Assembly: GCF_030440425.1 (NCBI RefSeq)
Contig: NZ_CP098023.1
Coordinates: forward strand, 857,501 to 921,500
Length of the DNA stretch: 64,000 nt
Direction of reading: 5' to 3'
Source of the DNA: Microbulbifer sp. MI-G
GTDB lineage: Bacteria; Pseudomonadota; Gammaproteobacteria; Pseudomonadales; Cellvibrionaceae
Part shown: positions 26,093 to 35,694 of the stretch, in pieces
How positions within the stretch are numbered: the stretch's first letter is position 1
Layout of the letters: each line of letters begins with the position of its first letter
The notes under the pieces: model-generated
The model's input: only the letters and a program-made list of their open reading frames with translations
What the model was told of the DNA's origin: nothing
Databases searched by the model: none
Translations under genes and position numbers: made by a program

Positions 26093-28930
26093 ATGGCGCG
26101 TTTTGATATCAAACGGGTTGCCGATTTAGCCCTGAACCAAATTGATGCTGTATTGGCCCATTGGGCGCCGGAAGGTAACTACAAAGGGGTGGAATATATT
26201 GCCCTCAATCCGGCCCGGTCAGATGACAACAAGGGCTCTTTTTCCGTGAACCGGAATACCGGTGCATGGGCGGATTTTGCAACTGACGCCAAAGGCGGCG
26301 ATCTAGTGTCGCTGGTGGCATATCTTGAGGGCATGAATAATGGCGACGCGGCACAGCGCTTGGCAGCGTTTTTAAGGCTCTCTGACAGCGAGGCGGTAAC
26401 ATTGAACCGCAAGCCAGCGAGTAAACCGCGCGGCCCCGCCAAAAGCGGGTGGGAGGTGGTTATGCCGGTACCACTTGGTGCAGTGAAGGCCTGCCCCACA
26501 CGTCATCCCCGTAATGGCCTGCCCTCGGCGGAATGGGAATACCGGAATCACGCCGGGCTGTTACTGATGAAAGTGCTGCGATTCGATCTACAAGAGACCG
26601 GCAAACGGGCCAAGGAATACCGACCACTCACTTACTGCCGGGGTACCTGCGGAAAACATGCGTGGCGGTGGAAACAACCTGAAAAAAGCCGCCCGCTGTA
26701 TGGGCTAAATCGTCTCGGCACTCGTGTTGATACACCGGTATTGCTCACCGAAGGTGAAAAAGCAGCAGACGCCGCTGTAGCACTGTTACCGGATTACGTG
26801 AGTATGAGTTGGCCAGGCGGCAGCAAAGCTCTCGGTAAAACAGATTTCGGGCCGCTGCGTGGACGTCAGGTGGTGCTGTGGCCAGACAATGATGAGGCAG
26901 GTATCCAGTGTATGCAGAAGCTGGCTGCCATACTGCACGGCTTTGGCTGTGCGGTGTTTCTGTTACGGCTGCAGGCATTGGGTGATCACTGGCCAGTAAA
27001 AGGGGATGCGGCAGATGCAGAGGCTCATGGATTGACGGCAGAGCAGTTGGCAGCGCTGCTGGCTGCAGGTGAACTGCTGCAAGCATACACACCAGAAATC
27101 ATCGTGGGTGGCAAGGACAATGGTCAGCAAGGCGTGCCTTGGGGGGTGTCAGGCGAGCAAAAGCGGTTTGTGGTCAATGACCGGGGTGTGTTCTTTTCGG
27201 TACAGGACGATGACGGAGAAGCTTCGCTGATGCGGATCTGTGCTCGCCTCGATGTGATAGCGCTCACGCGGGACCCCCAGGGCCGCAACTGGGGCACACT
27301 GGTACGCTTTGTGGACCCGGACGGGGTTGTGAAGGAGTGGAATATTCCCAGCGAGTACCTGGCCACGGAGGGCGGCGCAGAAGTGTTAAAGCAGCTTTAC
27401 AGCATGGGGTTGCGCGCAGAAGCCGGGCAACAACCACGGCGGCGGCTGATTCAGTACCTGCAAACGGCAAAGACTCCAGACCGCTATATCCTGGTCAATA
27501 AACTTGGCTGGCACGGCCAGGCCTATCTCCTGCCGAATGAGACACTGGGAACCCCCACCGAGCCGCTGTACTTCTATTCAACAAGTCCCGACCTCAACAA
27601 AATCAAAATTTGCGGTGCGTTGGAACAGTGGCGGGAGCAAGTAGCAGCCTACTGTACAAACAATTCGCGGTTACTTTTTGCAGTGTCGGCGGCCTTCGCC
27701 GGTCCGCTGTTGCATATGATCGGTATGGAGACCACAGGTTTCCACTTCTTCGGTGACAGCTCACAGGGCAAAACCACACTGCTCAAGGTGGCGGCTTCTG
27801 TTTACGGCGGGCCTGATTTCCTGCGTACCTGGCGCAGCACAGATAACGCGCTGGAAAGTATTGCGGCGGCGCACTCGGATGGCCTGTTGGTCCTCGATGA
27901 GATCAGCCAGTGCGACCCCCGTATCGTGGGCGATATCGCCTATATGCTCGGCAATGGTACCGGCAAGGCACGAGCCAATGACCGGGGCGGTGTGCGCGGC
28001 AATGCCTTTGAGTGGCGTTTGGTATTCCTCTCCACAGGGGAGCGAACTTTGGACCAGCAGATGGCAGAGGCCGGGAAAAAGGCGAAAGCGGGACAGGAGG
28101 TGCGGCTCCTAGCAGTACCCTCAGATGCAGGCAGTGGCCTTGGCATTTTTAATACCCTGCACGACTTTGCCGGGGGTGCCCCACTTTCCCGCTATCTGGT
28201 AGATCAGGCCTCCCTCTATCACGGCGCACCCCTTCGTGCGTATATTGAAGCGCTGTGTGCAAGTAATCACGACAAACTGGCCAAGCGGATTCGGCTTGAG
28301 CTGGTGAATTTCGCTGCAGACCTTTCCGACAAATCCAGTGGACAGGTGCGGCGAACAGCGGAAAAGTTCGCCCTGGTGGGGTTTGCCGGAGAGATGGCTT
28401 CCAAGGCCGGGATTACCGGCTGGCCCCAGGGTATGGCAATGCATGCAGCGCATGTCTGTTTTAAGGCATGGATAGCAGCCCGTGGTGGCGTCGGCAACCT
28501 TGAAGATCAGCAATCCCTACATGCGTTACGACTGTTCTTCGATTTGTACGGGGAATCGCACTTCACGCGCTGGGACCGTGAAGACGCAACAGCAGATGAT
28601 CATACTGTCCGCACGCTGAAGCGCTGCGGCTACCGCAAGACACTGCAGGACAGTAATGCCCTCGAAGGCCCATCCTGTTCTGAAACCATCTATTATGTGT
28701 ATCCAGCGGCGTTCAAGGCAGAGATTTGCAAGGGGCTCAATGAGCGCAGGGCAAAGCAGTTACTGGCGGACTGCGGCGCGCTGGAGCGCGATGGAAACGG
28801 TAAATTCTCGATACCAACGCGTTTACCGAACAGTGGACGTAATCCTGAGCGGGTGCTAATCATTCGACCTCACTTGATTCCTGTTGAGGAAGATGGAGAT
28901 AGGGGCCTATTCAAGAAGAAGGCTGCGTAG
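26093..28930 (+). CDS. DUF927 domain primase/helicase of a P4-like element
   Basis: 945-residue replication protein. Residues about 35-80 form a primase-like N-terminal unit (NPARSDDNKGSFSVNR, GGDLVSLVAYLEG). Residues about 218-275 are Toprim-like (LLTEGEKAADAA, VVLWPDNDEAG). The DUF927 ATPase core has Walker A GDSSQGKTTLL at about residue 554 and Walker B LLVLDEIS at about 598. A helical C-terminal domain ends with a basic tail. It probably starts replication of the excised element at the GGTGTTACA iterons. An internally deleted relative of residues about 570-700 lies at 38124-38340. Confidence 0.88.
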   Translation: MARFDIKRVADLALNQIDAVLAHWAPEGNYKGVEYIALNPARSDDNKGSFSVNRNTGAWADFATDAKGGDLVSLVAYLEGMNNGDAAQRLAAFLRLSDSEAVTLNRKPASKPRGPAKSGWEVVMPVPLGAVKACPTRHPRNGLPSAEWEYRNHAGLLLMKVLRFDLQETGKRAKEYRPLTYCRGTCGKHAWRWKQPEKSRPLYGLNRLGTRVDTPVLLTEGEKAADAAVALLPDYVSMSWPGGSKALGKTDFGPLRGRQVVLWPDNDEAGIQCMQKLAAILHGFGCAVFLLRLQALGDHWPVKGDAADAEAHGLTAEQLAALLAAGELLQAYTPEIIVGGKDNGQQGVPWGVSGEQKRFVVNDRGVFFSVQDDDGEASLMRICARLDVIALTRDPQGRNWGTLVRFVDPDGVVKEWNIPSEYLATEGGAEVLKQLYSMGLRAEAGQQPRRRLIQYLQTAKTPDRYILVNKLGWHGQAYLLPNETLGTPTEPLYFYSTSPDLNKIKICGALEQWREQVAAYCTNNSRLLFAVSAAFAGPLLHMIGMETTGFHFFGDSSQGKTTLLKVAASVYGGPDFLRTWRSTDNALESIAAAHSDGLLVLDEISQCDPRIVGDIAYMLGNGTGKARANDRGGVRGNAFEWRLVFLSTGERTLDQQMAEAGKKAKAGQEVRLLAVPSDAGSGLGIFNTLHDFAGGAPLSRYLVDQASLYHGAPLRAYIEALCASNHDKLAKRIRLELVNFAADLSDKSSGQVRRTAEKFALVGFAGEMASKAGITGWPQGMAMHAAHVCFKAWIAARGGVGNLEDQQSLHALRLFFDLYGESHFTRWDREDATADDHTVRTLKRCGYRKTLQDSNALEGPSCSETIYYVYPAAFKAEICKGLNERRAKQLLADCGALERDGNGKFSIPTRLPNSGRNPERVLIIRPHLIPVEEDGDRGLFKKKAA

Positions 28931-29231
28931 CCCATGCTGTTTACAAGTGTTATAAACGGTGTGCAGCCGTTTACGTTCTCCAAATAAGCAGCAGGCCTTG
29001 TGGTAAACAGTTAGCTTGCAAAGAGAGAGCGCTGGGGATGAACTTGGTTGAATGCTTGGGAAGCCTGTGACGAATATCATCCATGGTGGCACCCTTATGC
29101 TGTATATACAGCTATGGGTGCAATAATCACAGGTGTCAAGCCCCGAATTATAGAGCCATGGCTGACATCCGCAGAAAGTTTCTCCTAACTTATTAATTTA
29201 ATTGCGGGTAAAATGTGTTCAAGAGCGGGAT
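28931..29231. other. Gap after the primase, palindrome only
   Basis: No gene seen. A long near-perfect palindrome at 29089-29121 has outer arms GCACCC / GGGTGC and an inner self-complementary GCTGTATATACAGC. It may be an operator or the end of a lost element. The inner part looks like a LexA box, but its CTG-CAG spacing is 6 rather than 10, so I do not call one. Confidence 0.4.
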
Positions 29232-29400
29232 GTTGAACCAGACGACTTGAGCCGATGGCTCACTATCTCTGGCTGCCATTTAGACAAATAGTTTATAATC
29301 TGCTGTAAATAAAGGCTTTTTTACGGAGCTTGAAGGGGCTACTTCAGAAATAGTGGCCAAATAGATAGTGAGCTATCGACTCTTTAATAAACTGTTAGGC
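29232..29400 (+). repeat. Integron attC site (attC-a), degenerate
   Basis: Ends in the canonical R' core GTTAGGC at 29394-29400, directly before the first cassette gene. A 20-base arm at 29249-29268 pairs with 29363-29382 at 18 of 20 positions, giving the long imperfect hairpin of an attC. The left core GTTGAAC at 29232 is a poor match to RYYYAAC. Length of about 169 is at the long end for attC. Confidence 0.6.
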
Positions 29401-29404
29401 ACAC

Positions 29405-29818
29405 ATGAGCATCGTAGCAAAAACAATATCAACCACAGTATTCGTTGTAGCATTATGTTTCGCAATATCGAGTACCGACAATGAGTCATGGCTCACGGTG
29501 TGGTTTCTATTGCTCTTCTTTGTGGGCATACCCCTTAGCTTGCTGGTACTAAAAGATTTGCTAGTTGTAGTGGCACCGAAGTGGCTTGGTCCATCACAGT
29601 TCTTACTGCATGTTTGTGCAGTATTTGGCGTGGCAATAGGTTATGGTCTTGGTGTCATGGCTGTAAGCACCGAACACGAGAAATCGCACTTGCACCAATT
29701 GCTAGTGGTTATCTTCCCGCTCATGGTTTACGCAACTCCGCTGCTTATGATATTTCATGGTGTGCCAATCTCGCGAGTGAAAGAGTTTTATTTTAAATCC
29801 AGCAGGGACCGCGAGTAG
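29405..29818 (+). CDS. Cassette gene 1: small integral membrane protein, unknown function
   Basis: 137-residue protein with four hydrophobic helices (about residues 5-22, 30-50, 63-85 and 98-118) and a short basic C-terminus. The ATG is five bases after the GTTAGGC core of the preceding attC, and the stop lies four bases before the next attC, so the gene fills its cassette exactly. No family is recognised. A charged loop HEKSHLH between helices 3 and 4 is the only notable feature. Confidence 0.75.
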   Translation: MSIVAKTISTTVFVVALCFAISSTDNESWLTVWFLLLFFVGIPLSLLVLKDLLVVVAPKWLGPSQFLLHVCAVFGVAIGYGLGVMAVSTEHEKSHLHQLLVVIFPLMVYATPLLMIFHGVPISRVKEFYFKSSRDRE

Positions 29819-29821
29819 CAT

Positions 29822-29923
29822 GCCTAACAAGGTGCAGCAACCGGCCGCCAAGACTGTCATTCGTTTTGCATGGAGCCACAAAACAAGCACCAGTCTTGGC
29901 GGCGGCTGTGCACGGCGTTACGT
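29822..29923 (+). repeat. Integron attC site (attC-b)
   Basis: R'' core GCCTAAC at 29822-29828 and R' core GTTACGT at 29917-29923. The arm GTGCAGC pairs with GCTG(T)GCAC with one extra base, the extrahelical base expected in attC. The inner arms GGCCGCCAAGACTG and CAGTCTTGGCGGC are almost perfectly complementary. The site is 102 bases long. This is the clearest attC in the array. Confidence 0.85.
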
Positions 29924-29961
29924 GATTGTATCGATCTTTAGTTCGTAAAATGGAGATATTT

Positions 29962-30453
29962 ATGAAAAAGGTATTATTGGCAGTACTGAGCATTTTTGTC
30001 ATTACTGGATGTTCAAATCTGGGTGTTGTTAGAGAGTCAAACGGAAATAAGATTGAGGTAATTGAAGATCCCGAATCATTCGATACAATTTCATATATAG
30101 ATTTTTACGATTACCAAGCCTTAGTTGAAAAGGAAAAACAGCAAGCGAAGCTAGAGTTAAGGAAAGTTAATTTTTCAAAATTGCCAAAATACGGCTACTT
30201 GGTAGTAAATGTAACAACGCCCACGATCGGCTCCGCAAATACCAAGTTTTGGACAACAATTGTTCAAGATAATGAAGGCAATGTGTTGTTACGTAAAAAA
30301 GGGCCTAATTATGTTGCCAACCACAAGACTATAGGTGGTTACACATCATGGAGAAACCTCTATATTGTAAATCTCCCAGAAATAGAAAAGCCATTTAATG
30401 TGTACGTTGTTGATGAGGTTAATTCTCAGAGGTGGGGATTTAAGGTGTATTAG
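29962..30453 (+). CDS. Cassette gene 2: putative lipoprotein, unknown function
   Basis: 163-residue protein with a lipoprotein signal (KKVLLAVLSIFVITGCSN; lipobox ITGC). The mature part has a charged helix KEKQQAKLELRKVNFSKLPK and a beta-rich C-terminal half (YGYLVVNVTTPTIGSANTKF; FNVYVVDEVNSQRWGFKVY). ATG 29962 with GGAG upstream is used because it places the signal at the N-terminus; the frame is open from 29926. AT-rich compared with the backbone. Its own attC is split by later insertions. Confidence 0.75.
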   Translation: MKKVLLAVLSIFVITGCSNLGVVRESNGNKIEVIEDPESFDTISYIDFYDYQALVEKEKQQAKLELRKVNFSKLPKYGYLVVNVTTPTIGSANTKFWTTIVQDNEGNVLLRKKGPNYVANHKTIGGYTSWRNLYIVNLPEIEKPFNVYVVDEVNSQRWGFKVY

Positions 30454-30783
30454 TTCAGACCAAATCTGACACATCTCCTTGAAAAGAGGGGGGTTTACCG
30501 GTTTTGATGAAGGTGACGAAACCTGAAACCAAAACCAAGGATAAACCCCATGATTCATACTAACGATCGCATCATTAAACACAAGACCGGTCTGCTCAAT
30601 CTGGCGGAAGAACTCGGCAATATCTCCAAAACCTGCAAGATGCTCGGCGTATCGCGAGACATCTTCTATCGTTACAAAGAAGCCGTATCCAGCAGCGGCG
30701 TGAACGCCCTGCTGGAGAAGAACCGGCGAGTGCCAAATCACAAGAACCGCGTTGACCCGGCTATCGAAATCGTCGCCTTATAG
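30454..30783 (+). pseudogene. IS481-family remnant (left end and transposase N-terminus)
   Basis: Left end TTCAGACCAAATCTGACACA lies directly at the stop of cassette gene 2. A frame from 30550 gives NDRIIKHKTGLLNLAEELGN and VSRDIFYRYKEAV, the N-terminal helix-turn-helix of IS481-type transposases. It stops at 30783 where IS3-type sequence takes over, so the catalytic core is missing. Confidence 0.75.
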
Positions 30784-31040
30784 GCGCAATTGTGGAGCTC
30801 CACCAAGGATTCAGAAAGGCTTACGGGGCGCGCCGTGTACACCAGCAGCTAAAGCGTAGCGGCTTATCCTGTAGCGTTAGGCGTGTATTCCGACTTATGA
30901 AGACGGTTGGGATAAAAGCTTCTAGCAGATGGCTTTATACCTAGAATCCTGGCAAACATGAGTTTTACTGGTAATCACCCCGAAAACCCACCGGAACCAA
31001 AAGTAGAATTTTCCCGTAAAATATGCGCAGGAGATTCTGC

Positions 31041-31397
31041 ATGAAAAAATCGAAGTACAGCGACAGCCAGATTCTGGCGATACTCAAGCAGGCCGAAAAC
31101 GGCGTGCCAGTGCCTGAACTATGCCGAGAACACGGTATGAGCTCAGCGAGCTTCTATAAGTGGCGATCCAAGTACGGCGGCATGGATGCCTCAATGATGG
31201 CCCGCCTGAAGGAACTGGAGGATGAAAATCGGCGCCTCAAGAAGATGTATGCCGAAGAGCGGTTGAAGGCTGAAATCGTTCAGGAAGCTCTGCAAAAAAG
31301 TGGTAAAGCCATCTCGGCGAAAGGAGATGGCGCGGCAAGCCGTAGCCACACGGTACATCAGTATTCGAATTGCCTGTGCTGCTTTCGGTGTCAGTGA
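31041..31397 (+). CDS. IS3-family transposase OrfA
   Basis: Helix-turn-helix subunit of 118 residues starting [20 protein letters not shown], with the recognition region [20 protein letters not shown] and a leucine-zipper-like stretch [23 protein letters not shown] 31041 has AGGAG upstream. It overlaps orfB by about 100 bases, with an AAAAAAG run at 31294-31300 at the start of the overlap. Confidence 0.85.
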   Translation: MKKSKYSDSQILAILKQAENGVPVPELCREHGMSSASFYKWRSKYGGMDASMMARLKELEDENRRLKKMYAEERLKAEIVQEALQKSGKAISAKGDGAASRSHTVHQYSNCLCCFRCQ

Positions 31398-32115
31398 AAG
31401 TTGCTATCGTTATCAGCCTGTTCTCAGAGATAAAAACGAGGAGATTGCCAATTGGCTTATCCGGTTAACAAATGAGCAGAGTGACTGGGGCTTTGGCCAG
31501 TGCTTTCATTACCTACGCAACGTGGAGGGCGCTCGGTGGAACCACAAGCGCGTTTACCGGATCTACTGTGAGCTGGCGTTAAATATGCGAATAAAGCCAA
31601 AACGTCGCCTCAAGCGCCAGGCACCAGAACCTCTGAAAGCACCAACAAAAGCGAACCAAGTATGGTCAATGGACTTTATGCATGACCAGCTAAGCGATGG
31701 CCGGAACTTCAGGCTGTTCAATGTCATTGATGATTACAGGCGTGAAGGACTGGCAATCGAGGCCGGTTTTTCACTGCCAACGATACGTGTGACTCGCGCT
31801 CTCAACCAGCTACTTGAATGGCGGGGCAAGCCCAGCACTATCCGCTGTGATAATGGCCCTGAGTTCATCAGTCATGAGTTTGTAGCATGGGCGAAAAAGC
31901 GGCGAATACGGATCGAGTACATCCAGCCAGGCAAACCACAACAAAATGCTTATATCGAGCGAGCCAACAGAACCATTCGGTATAGTTGGCTCAGCAAGCA
32001 CCTCTTCGACAGCCTTGAAGAGGTTCAGGATTATGCAACTGAATGGTTATGGTTTTACAATCACCGCCGGCCACACAAAGCAAATGGCGGTAAACCACCG
32101 TTGATGGTGGCTTAA
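31300..32115 (+). CDS. IS3-family transposase OrfB (DDE integrase)
   Basis: Catalytic subunit, 271 residues from the first open codon; ATG 31327 is an alternative. The DDE triad is visible in [21 protein letters not shown] and [20 protein letters not shown]. It ends [17 protein letters not shown], as in the IS407/IS2 branch. The frame is offset from orfA in the +1 sense, so whether a fusion protein is made cannot be told. Confidence 0.85.
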   Translation: MVKPSRRKEMARQAVATRYISIRIACAAFGVSESCYRYQPVLRDKNEEIANWLIRLTNEQSDWGFGQCFHYLRNVEGARWNHKRVYRIYCELALNMRIKPKRRLKRQAPEPLKAPTKANQVWSMDFMHDQLSDGRNFRLFNVIDDYRREGLAIEAGFSLPTIRVTRALNQLLEWRGKPSTIRCDNGPEFISHEFVAWAKKRRIRIEYIQPGKPQQNAYIERANRTIRYSWLSKHLFDSLEEVQDYATEWLWFYNHRRPHKANGGKPPLMVA

Positions 32116-32710
32116 CCTCTACTTTTGGTTGCGGGTAAAAATGGGGGGATTACCTACTCTGCCATAGGGGGACCAGCTTGGTGGCGAGGACCCAGCTATT
32201 TCTAGTGGTACTCAGTGGGCTGGTGATTTTACCTATATAAAGACTAGGGCTGGATGGCTATATCACGCGGTGGTGATCGATCTATATACAAGATCAGTCA
32301 TCGGCTGGTCATTCAGCCGGAAACGGAATAGTGAGCTGACGAAAAGCGCACTTAAGATGGTTCTAGCGCGTCAGCGGCCACAGGCAGGATGTATATTCCA
32401 TTCTGATCAGGGGATTGAGTACGCGGCACATGAGTACCGAGAGCTTGTTGAGTCAGCAGGTATGACACGAAGCATGAGTAGAAAGGGGAATCCGCTGGAC
32501 AATGCTATTGTAGAATCCTTCTTCCATAGTATGAAGGCAGAGCTCGTTCATCAGCGTTTATTTGAAAATGAAATCGACGCGGTGGCCCATATCATCGAGT
32601 ATATCGAGTTCTATAACCGAGAGCGACTTCACTCCAGTCTCGGCTACCAATCGCGTTCAGAGTATGAAAAAATAGCGGCATAAAGTGTCCACGAAAGTGG
32701 TAGCAGATCA

Positions 32711-32730
32711 AGCCGTAAATGCGGGCGTTA
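32711..32730 (+). repeat. attC right half (attC-c), split by IS and group II intron
   Basis: The 20 bases after the IS3 right end finish in GCGTTA. Joining them to the sequence after the group II intron (TGCC at 34678) restores GCGTTATGCC, with the R' core GTTATGC that is also seen in attC-e. So this was the attC of cassette gene 2, with its left half lost to IS insertion and its core cut by the intron. Confidence 0.6.
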
Positions 32731-34677
32731 GTGCGTCAAGCTAAGCTTGATGCTTCTTACGGGGTGAAAGTCCCCGTCGGGCAAGGTCTAACCAACCACC
32801 CGTATCGAGTGTAGCGCGTTGTGCGGAGCTTTAAATTAGGAATATTTGAGAGGCAGGAAGCACGAGCGAACAATCAACGTGAAGCGTACACAGAGAATTC
32901 TATAGGCCATAGGGGTTATCGTGATCCTGAAGTGCTGGTATCGCTCCGATAATAAAGTGAGCTCCGATTGACAAGATGTGTAACGCCATTGAAGTCCAGG
33001 CAAAACAACCAATTTGGTGAGGTTGTGGCGGATCGGCGGGGTTATCAAGCCGTGGCATGTAGAAAGAGAAGTATTGAGAACTTGAGAGATCTGAGCAGGT
33101 TCCTGAAGGAGCAGGTAGGGACGTTAAGCCTAATGGCGAAACCAACGAAGACCTCTCGGAAGTCGGATCAGCTCATAGTAGTCCGAGAGTGGGAAAGCCG
33201 CTTACATGGCGAAGGGGCTGACAGTAATATCGGTGTGCAACAGAAACATAGTCCGGACAAAGTAGGGCTGGAGACACTATGACAACCGCCTTGCACGCCA
33301 TCGCATTTAAAGCACAGAGCCACCCCAGGCACAGGTTTCAGAATTTATACGGATTGCTAAATTCCAAGCTGCTGCATCAAAGCTGGGTCCAGCTCAATAA
33401 ACAGGCCCGCCCCGGTATCGACGGAGTCACTACCGAAGCTTACCGGCAAAGTCTGTCGCAAAATATCCATCGCCTACATCAACGGCTACGTGGCAAACAC
33501 TACCGCACCCAGGCGATCAAACGGATATTGATTCCTAAAGGCAACGGAAAGCAGCGCCCCCTGGGGCTGCCCACGGTGGAAGACAAACTGGTGCAGCAGA
33601 GCGTAGCGCAGATACTGCAAAGTATCTGGGAGCAGGATTTACAGCCCTTTAGTTACGGCTACCGCTCAGGGAAAAGCGCCCACCAAGCCGTTCACAGTCT
33701 TGGCTTAAATCTACAGTTCAAAGGCTACGGCTATGTCGTTGAAGCCGATATCAAAGGTTTCTTCGATCAGCTAGATCATCGCTGGCTACTGCGTATGCTG
33801 GCTCTTCGTATCGACGACAAAGCCCTGCTGACACTGATTAAACAGTGGCTCAAGATACAGGTGCAAACTCCAGATGGTAAGTTTAACAAACCGGAAGCAG
33901 GCACCCCGCAAGGGGGCGTGATCAGTCAGGTGCTGGCGAACATCTACCTGCACTACGCATTGGATTTGGGGTTCGAAAAGATGGTCAAACCGCGCATGCA
34001 CGGTAGAGCTATGCTAATTCGCTATGCGGATGATTTTGTAGTAACTTTCCAATTGAAAACGGATGCAGAGCGTTTCTATCGGGTGCTACCGCAAAGGTTG
34101 AACAAGTTTGGCCTGCAGTTAGCTCCCGAGAAAACTCACCTGAAGCGGTTTAGCCGCTTCCATCCTAGACGAAAGCGACAGTTCCAGTTTTTGGGTTTTG
34201 AGTTCTACTGGAGCCTGGACGTCAACCAACGTCCCAGGCTCAGACGCCGCACCGCAGCGAAGAAACAGAAGGACACAATGGAAACGCTCTATCACTGGAT
34301 CAAAGCCAAGCGCAGTGAGCGTTTGAGAGAATGGCTGCCCGTCCTGAAGCGCAAGCTACAGGGCTTCCAGAACTACTTCGGTCTGCCAGACAATAGTCGA
34401 AGCTTGTGTCGTTTGTACAGCTATGTTCTACACAGCATACACAAATGGCCCAATCGACGGAGTCAGCGTAAGAGTTATAACTAGAATAGTCTAAAGGAAA
34501 TGCTGGGATATTATGGGCTAGAGCCACCGCGGGTATACAAACGTTGTATACTCGTGGACTGGTATTAGGGATCGTGCTTTACAGGAGTGAATATATTACT
34601 GAAGAGCCGAATGCGGTAGTTCCGCACGTCCGGATCTGCGTGGGGGCAGTTAGGGTAACCGGCTGTCCTACCACTAC
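32731..34677 (+). mobile_element. Group II intron, apparently complete
   Basis: Starts with the conserved GTGCG at 32731. About 550 bases of structured 5' RNA include GGGGTGAAAGTCCCC at 32761-32775. The maturase follows at 33279-34484, then a 34-base domain V beginning GAGCCGAATGCGG at 34604-34637 and a domain VI hairpin with a candidate branch A eight bases from the proposed end CTAC at 34677. The 3' end is placed by branch-point distance and could shift by a few bases. The maturase lacks an endonuclease domain. Confidence 0.8.
33279..34484 (+). CDS. Group II intron reverse transcriptase/maturase
   Basis: 401-residue protein. The RT domain has the fingers motif ARPGIDGVT, the palm GTPQGGVISQVLANIYLH and the catalytic YADD (MLIRYADDFVV). 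The thumb/maturase X domain ends WLPVLKRKLQGFQNYFGLPD. There is no HNH endonuclease domain after it. It would copy and help splice the surrounding intron. No inactivating change is seen. I cannot assign the intron class firmly. Confidence 0.92.
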   Translation: MTTALHAIAFKAQSHPRHRFQNLYGLLNSKLLHQSWVQLNKQARPGIDGVTTEAYRQSLSQNIHRLHQRLRGKHYRTQAIKRILIPKGNGKQRPLGLPTVEDKLVQQSVAQILQSIWEQDLQPFSYGYRSGKSAHQAVHSLGLNLQFKGYGYVVEADIKGFFDQLDHRWLLRMLALRIDDKALLTLIKQWLKIQVQTPDGKFNKPEAGTPQGGVISQVLANIYLHYALDLGFEKMVKPRMHGRAMLIRYADDFVVTFQLKTDAERFYRVLPQRLNKFGLQLAPEKTHLKRFSRFHPRRKRQFQFLGFEFYWSLDVNQRPRLRRRTAAKKQKDTMETLYHWIKAKRSERLREWLPVLKRKLQGFQNYFGLPDNSRSLCRLYSYVLHSIHKWPNRRSQRKSYN

Positions 34678-34695
34678 TGCCTCGAAAGGACGTAC

Positions 34696-35544
34696 ATGAT
34701 CGCTGAGATTGAAAAAGAATTGGCCGAAGGGTTTGAACGCGATTTATTTGCAGCGTCTCAGAAAAACCTCTGCGACAAGTCTAACCCTTTGCGCTTGAAT
34801 AATTATTCATATGCAATGCGTGAGCTTACAAGGCATATACTGCACCGATTGGCACCTGATGAAAATGTACTTAATTGTGAGTGGTATAAGAATGAAACTA
34901 ATAAAGAGAATGGAATAACCAGAAAGCAAAGAGCGTATTATGCGGTTCAGGGTGGGTTAAGTGATTCATATGTGCAAAATACTCTTAGCTTAGAAGTCGA
35001 AAACATCCACAAGGATCTGATTAAAGCTATAAATAAACTGAGTAAGTTTACACATATTGAACTCAAAGTGTTTGGCTTGCCTGACGCCGATGTGGATGCA
35101 TTGGTCAATGAGGCAACAGAGGCGGTCAGTGGATTTCTTGTAACCATCAGTGATTGCAGAAGGCAAATTATTGATAGTTTATGGGAGCAAATCGACTCGG
35201 CTGTAATTGATGAAGCACTCTGTGAAACTATTCAGGCTATAGATGAATTGGCGACCCACCATTTCATTGATGAGGTTTATACGGATAAGGTAGAAATATG
35301 TGAAATAAATCATGAAGTAATTATGTTCCGCGTGAATGGGTCAATTGGTTGTGAGCTGCAGTGGGGATCAAACTCTGACCTAAGACGCGGTGATGGCGCA
35401 GTACTGCCACAATCATACCCGTTTACGTGTGAATTGATTAGTCCTGTATGTGATCCGGAAGCAATCGAGAGTGTTGAAGAGTCATTCGGCGTAGATACCA
35501 GTTCTTGGACTGATGTGAGGTATGGGCAAGATGAACATCCATAA
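34696..35544 (+). CDS. Cassette gene 3: hypothetical protein, 282 residues
   Basis: Soluble, acidic and mostly helical in its first 200 residues (SYAMRELTRHILHRLAPDEN; KDLIKAINKLSKFTHIELKV). The C-terminal domain is beta-rich (EVIMFRVNGSIGCELQWGSN). The ATG is 19 bases after the intron end, just past the restored attC core, and the stop is 43 bases before the next attC. I do not recognise the family; a nuclease-like accessory of a defence system is a guess I cannot support from motifs. Strongly AT-rich. Confidence 0.7.
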   Translation: MIAEIEKELAEGFERDLFAASQKNLCDKSNPLRLNNYSYAMRELTRHILHRLAPDENVLNCEWYKNETNKENGITRKQRAYYAVQGGLSDSYVQNTLSLEVENIHKDLIKAINKLSKFTHIELKVFGLPDADVDALVNEATEAVSGFLVTISDCRRQIIDSLWEQIDSAVIDEALCETIQAIDELATHHFIDEVYTDKVEICEINHEVIMFRVNGSIGCELQWGSNSDLRRGDGAVLPQSYPFTCELISPVCDPEAIESVEESFGVDTSSWTDVRYGQDEHP

Positions 35545-35586
35545 CAAAATATACAGCCGAGAAGATTTATTACAACGCAAGAAAAA

Positions 35587-35675
35587 GCATAACAAGGGAG
35601 GCACGATCACAAATGCTATGCATTTACTGGACCTCCGCCGCGGTGCGGCTCCGGCCCGTGCTGCCAGCGTTATGT
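35587..35675 (+). repeat. Integron attC site (attC-d)
   Basis: R'' core GCATAAC at 35587-35593 and R' core GTTATGT at 35669-35675, 89 bases in all. GGCACG on the left pairs with CGTGC(T)GCC on the right, again with one extra base. The inner part is GC-rich and self-complementary (CCGCCGCGGTGCGG). Confidence 0.75.
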
Positions 35676-35694
35676 GTCACAAGGAGTTCAGTAG

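Larger units (their letters stand above)
30970..32154 (+). mobile_element. IS3-family insertion sequence (IS407-like), complete
   Basis: 1185-base element with inverted ends GGTAATC...GATTACC and related inner bases (both contain AACCAAAAGTAGA inward), flanked by a 4-base target duplication TACT at 30966-30969 and 32155-32158. It carries overlapping orfA and orfB. It sits inside the decayed IS3 remnant, so it is the younger insertion. Confidence 0.82.
30784..32710 (+). pseudogene. IS3-family element, decayed and split by a second IS
   Basis: The N-terminal part of an IS3-type orfB (ELHQGFRKAYGARRVHQQLK) lies at 30784-30960. The C-terminal catalytic part (FTYIKTRAGWLYHAVVIDLY; FHSDQGIEYAAHEY; then FYNRERLHSSLGYQS) lies at 32155-32683. 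A right terminal repeat reading TGATCTGCTACC inward ends at 32710 and matches the IS3 end consensus. The element is interrupted by the IS at 30970-32154 and also has in-frame stops near the join. The left end is lost. Confidence 0.75.

Noticed and set aside
29089..29121. LexA-like box CTGTATATACAG within a palindrome
   Set aside because: CTG and CAG are 6 bases apart, not the 10 of the gammaproteobacterial SOS box, and no SOS-type gene follows.
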